Shown piece by piece: positions 63,465-64,000 of a stretch of 64,000 bases of DNA; position 1 is the first letter of the stretch, and each line of letters begins with the position of its first letter. Source of the stretch: Methanospirillum hungatei JF-1 (lineage in GTDB: Archaea > Halobacteriota > Methanomicrobia > Methanomicrobiales > Methanospirillaceae). The translations under genes and the position numbers were made by a program. The notes beneath the pieces were generated by a model, which made no database searches, was not told the DNA's origin, and was given only the letters and a program-made list of their open reading frames with translations. The stretch lies in assembly GCF_000013445.1 (NCBI RefSeq), contig NC_007796.1, forward strand, positions 3,322,936 to 3,386,935. The letters run 5' to 3'.

Positions 63465-64000
63465 TCACCTGCCATCTCATGAACGGAAAATTTGAAACGC
63501 AAAACACTGAAAATTTTGACGAAATTTCTCATATTATAGAAAACAAGAGAAAAGCACTTGCCGCAATACCACTTGACGCCATCATAAAAATTCTCGATGT
63601 TCTGGGAAAGGGGATTCTTAAAAAACCTGAAATCAACACTCATCCCGGGGTCAGTTATATCTCACTATGGCTTCGACGCGAAAACCTTGATCTAATCTGC
63701 CGGGTTAATTATTCTAATAAAGGATACTTGGATGGTTTTTTACAAACCGAGACGAATTTTTTGATGATGGCCCAACCTCGTGGGATCGTATGCCATTGGA
63801 TTGCAGCAAATATGCCAACGCTGGGATTTTTTTCCATTGTTCAGGCCATTCTTTCAAAAAATGGCAACATTGTTAAAATGCCGGAAGTGTTTGTCCCCCT
63901 AATCCTTTCTATCCTCCGGGAACTCGTAAATATTTCAGTAAATTATAATGGTGTGACCTACTCTGGAAAGACTCTCCTTGATACGATAGCAATAGTGACC
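63461..64000 (+). CDS. LuxC-like acyl-CoA/acyl-protein reductase (partial, runs off right edge)
   Basis: 180 residues from ATG 63461, open to the edge. The N-terminus (LGKGILKKP near residue 48) and QPRGIVCHWIAANMPTLGFFSIVQAILSKN-type block (about 105-135, GNIVKMPEVFVP) match the aldehyde-dehydrogenase-like LuxC family, which reduces activated acyl groups to aldehydes with NADPH. It follows the LuxE-like gene with a 4-bp overlap, as in lux operons and some O-antigen operons. The catalytic Cys region lies outside the window. Confidence 0.83.
   Translation, partial: MITCHLMNGKFETQNTENFDEISHIIENKRKALAAIPLDAIIKILDVLGKGILKKPEINTHPGVSYISLWLRRENLDLICRVNYSNKGYLDGFLQTETNFLMMAQPRGIVCHWIAANMPTLGFFSIVQAILSKNGNIVKMPEVFVPLILSILRELVNISVNYNGVTYSGKTLLDTIAIVT

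Overview
The window is archaeal and fits a methanogen of the Methanomicrobiales, most likely close to Methanospirillum. This is inferred from gene content. There is a thiol:fumarate reductase (TfrA/TfrB, a methanogen enzyme), archaeal SepF, LSm, ribosomal protein L37e, a ZPR1 zinc-finger protein, an archaeal PUA protein and an AglB oligosaccharyltransferase. No rRNA or CRISPR array was seen; one tRNA (Val, GAC) is present.

Layout. 1-13.9 kb is mostly housekeeping: a partial DUF4143-type ATPase, a DNA methyltransferase coupled to tfrBA, aspartate kinase-purM, ZPR1-SepF-PUA, LSm-L37e-purF and serA. The purF frame runs without a stop into a HEPN domain and is followed by a MNT nucleotidyltransferase. 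After the tRNA, 14-64 kb is almost entirely a surface-glycan island. It holds ManC, AglB and a dolichol-phosphate-type GT2 (15-20.7 kb); a repeat-rich stretch with a heptad-repeat acylphosphatase-like protein and broken toxin-antitoxin genes (20.7-23 kb); rfbBDCA for dTDP-rhamnose (23.3-26.7 kb); two glycosyltransferases; Ugd, GalU and a UXS-like epimerase for UDP-uronate/pentose sugars; three paralogous GT4-like proteins split by an insertion sequence; AT-rich GT-B and methyltransferase genes; and a Wzm/Wzt exporter.

43.9-51.7 kb is a complete-looking pseudaminic acid (CMP-Pse) pathway: PseB, PseC, PseF, an associated methylase, a PseG-PseH fusion, a formyltransferase-like protein and PseI, interrupted by a HEPN/MNT pair. 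51.8-60 kb has a large membrane protein, a second rfbB, a HicBA remnant, an IS1-type element and a methyltransferase/nucleotidyltransferase/WecE-type aminotransferase operon. The window ends in an operon of AcpS, acyl carrier protein, acyl-AMP ligase (with an in-frame stop), LuxE-like and LuxC-like proteins. This is an acyl activation and reduction set not expected in an archaeon and possibly used to decorate an amino sugar.

The island carries many signs of recent rearrangement: two insertion sequences with intact target-site duplications, small inverted-repeat elements, homopolymeric G tracts in or between genes, a 21-bp tandem repeat, a 23-bp duplication, and several genes with single-base frameshifts or nonsense codons (hicB, one HEPN gene, the acyl ligase, one transposase). 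All functions are assigned by reading motifs; no database search was possible.
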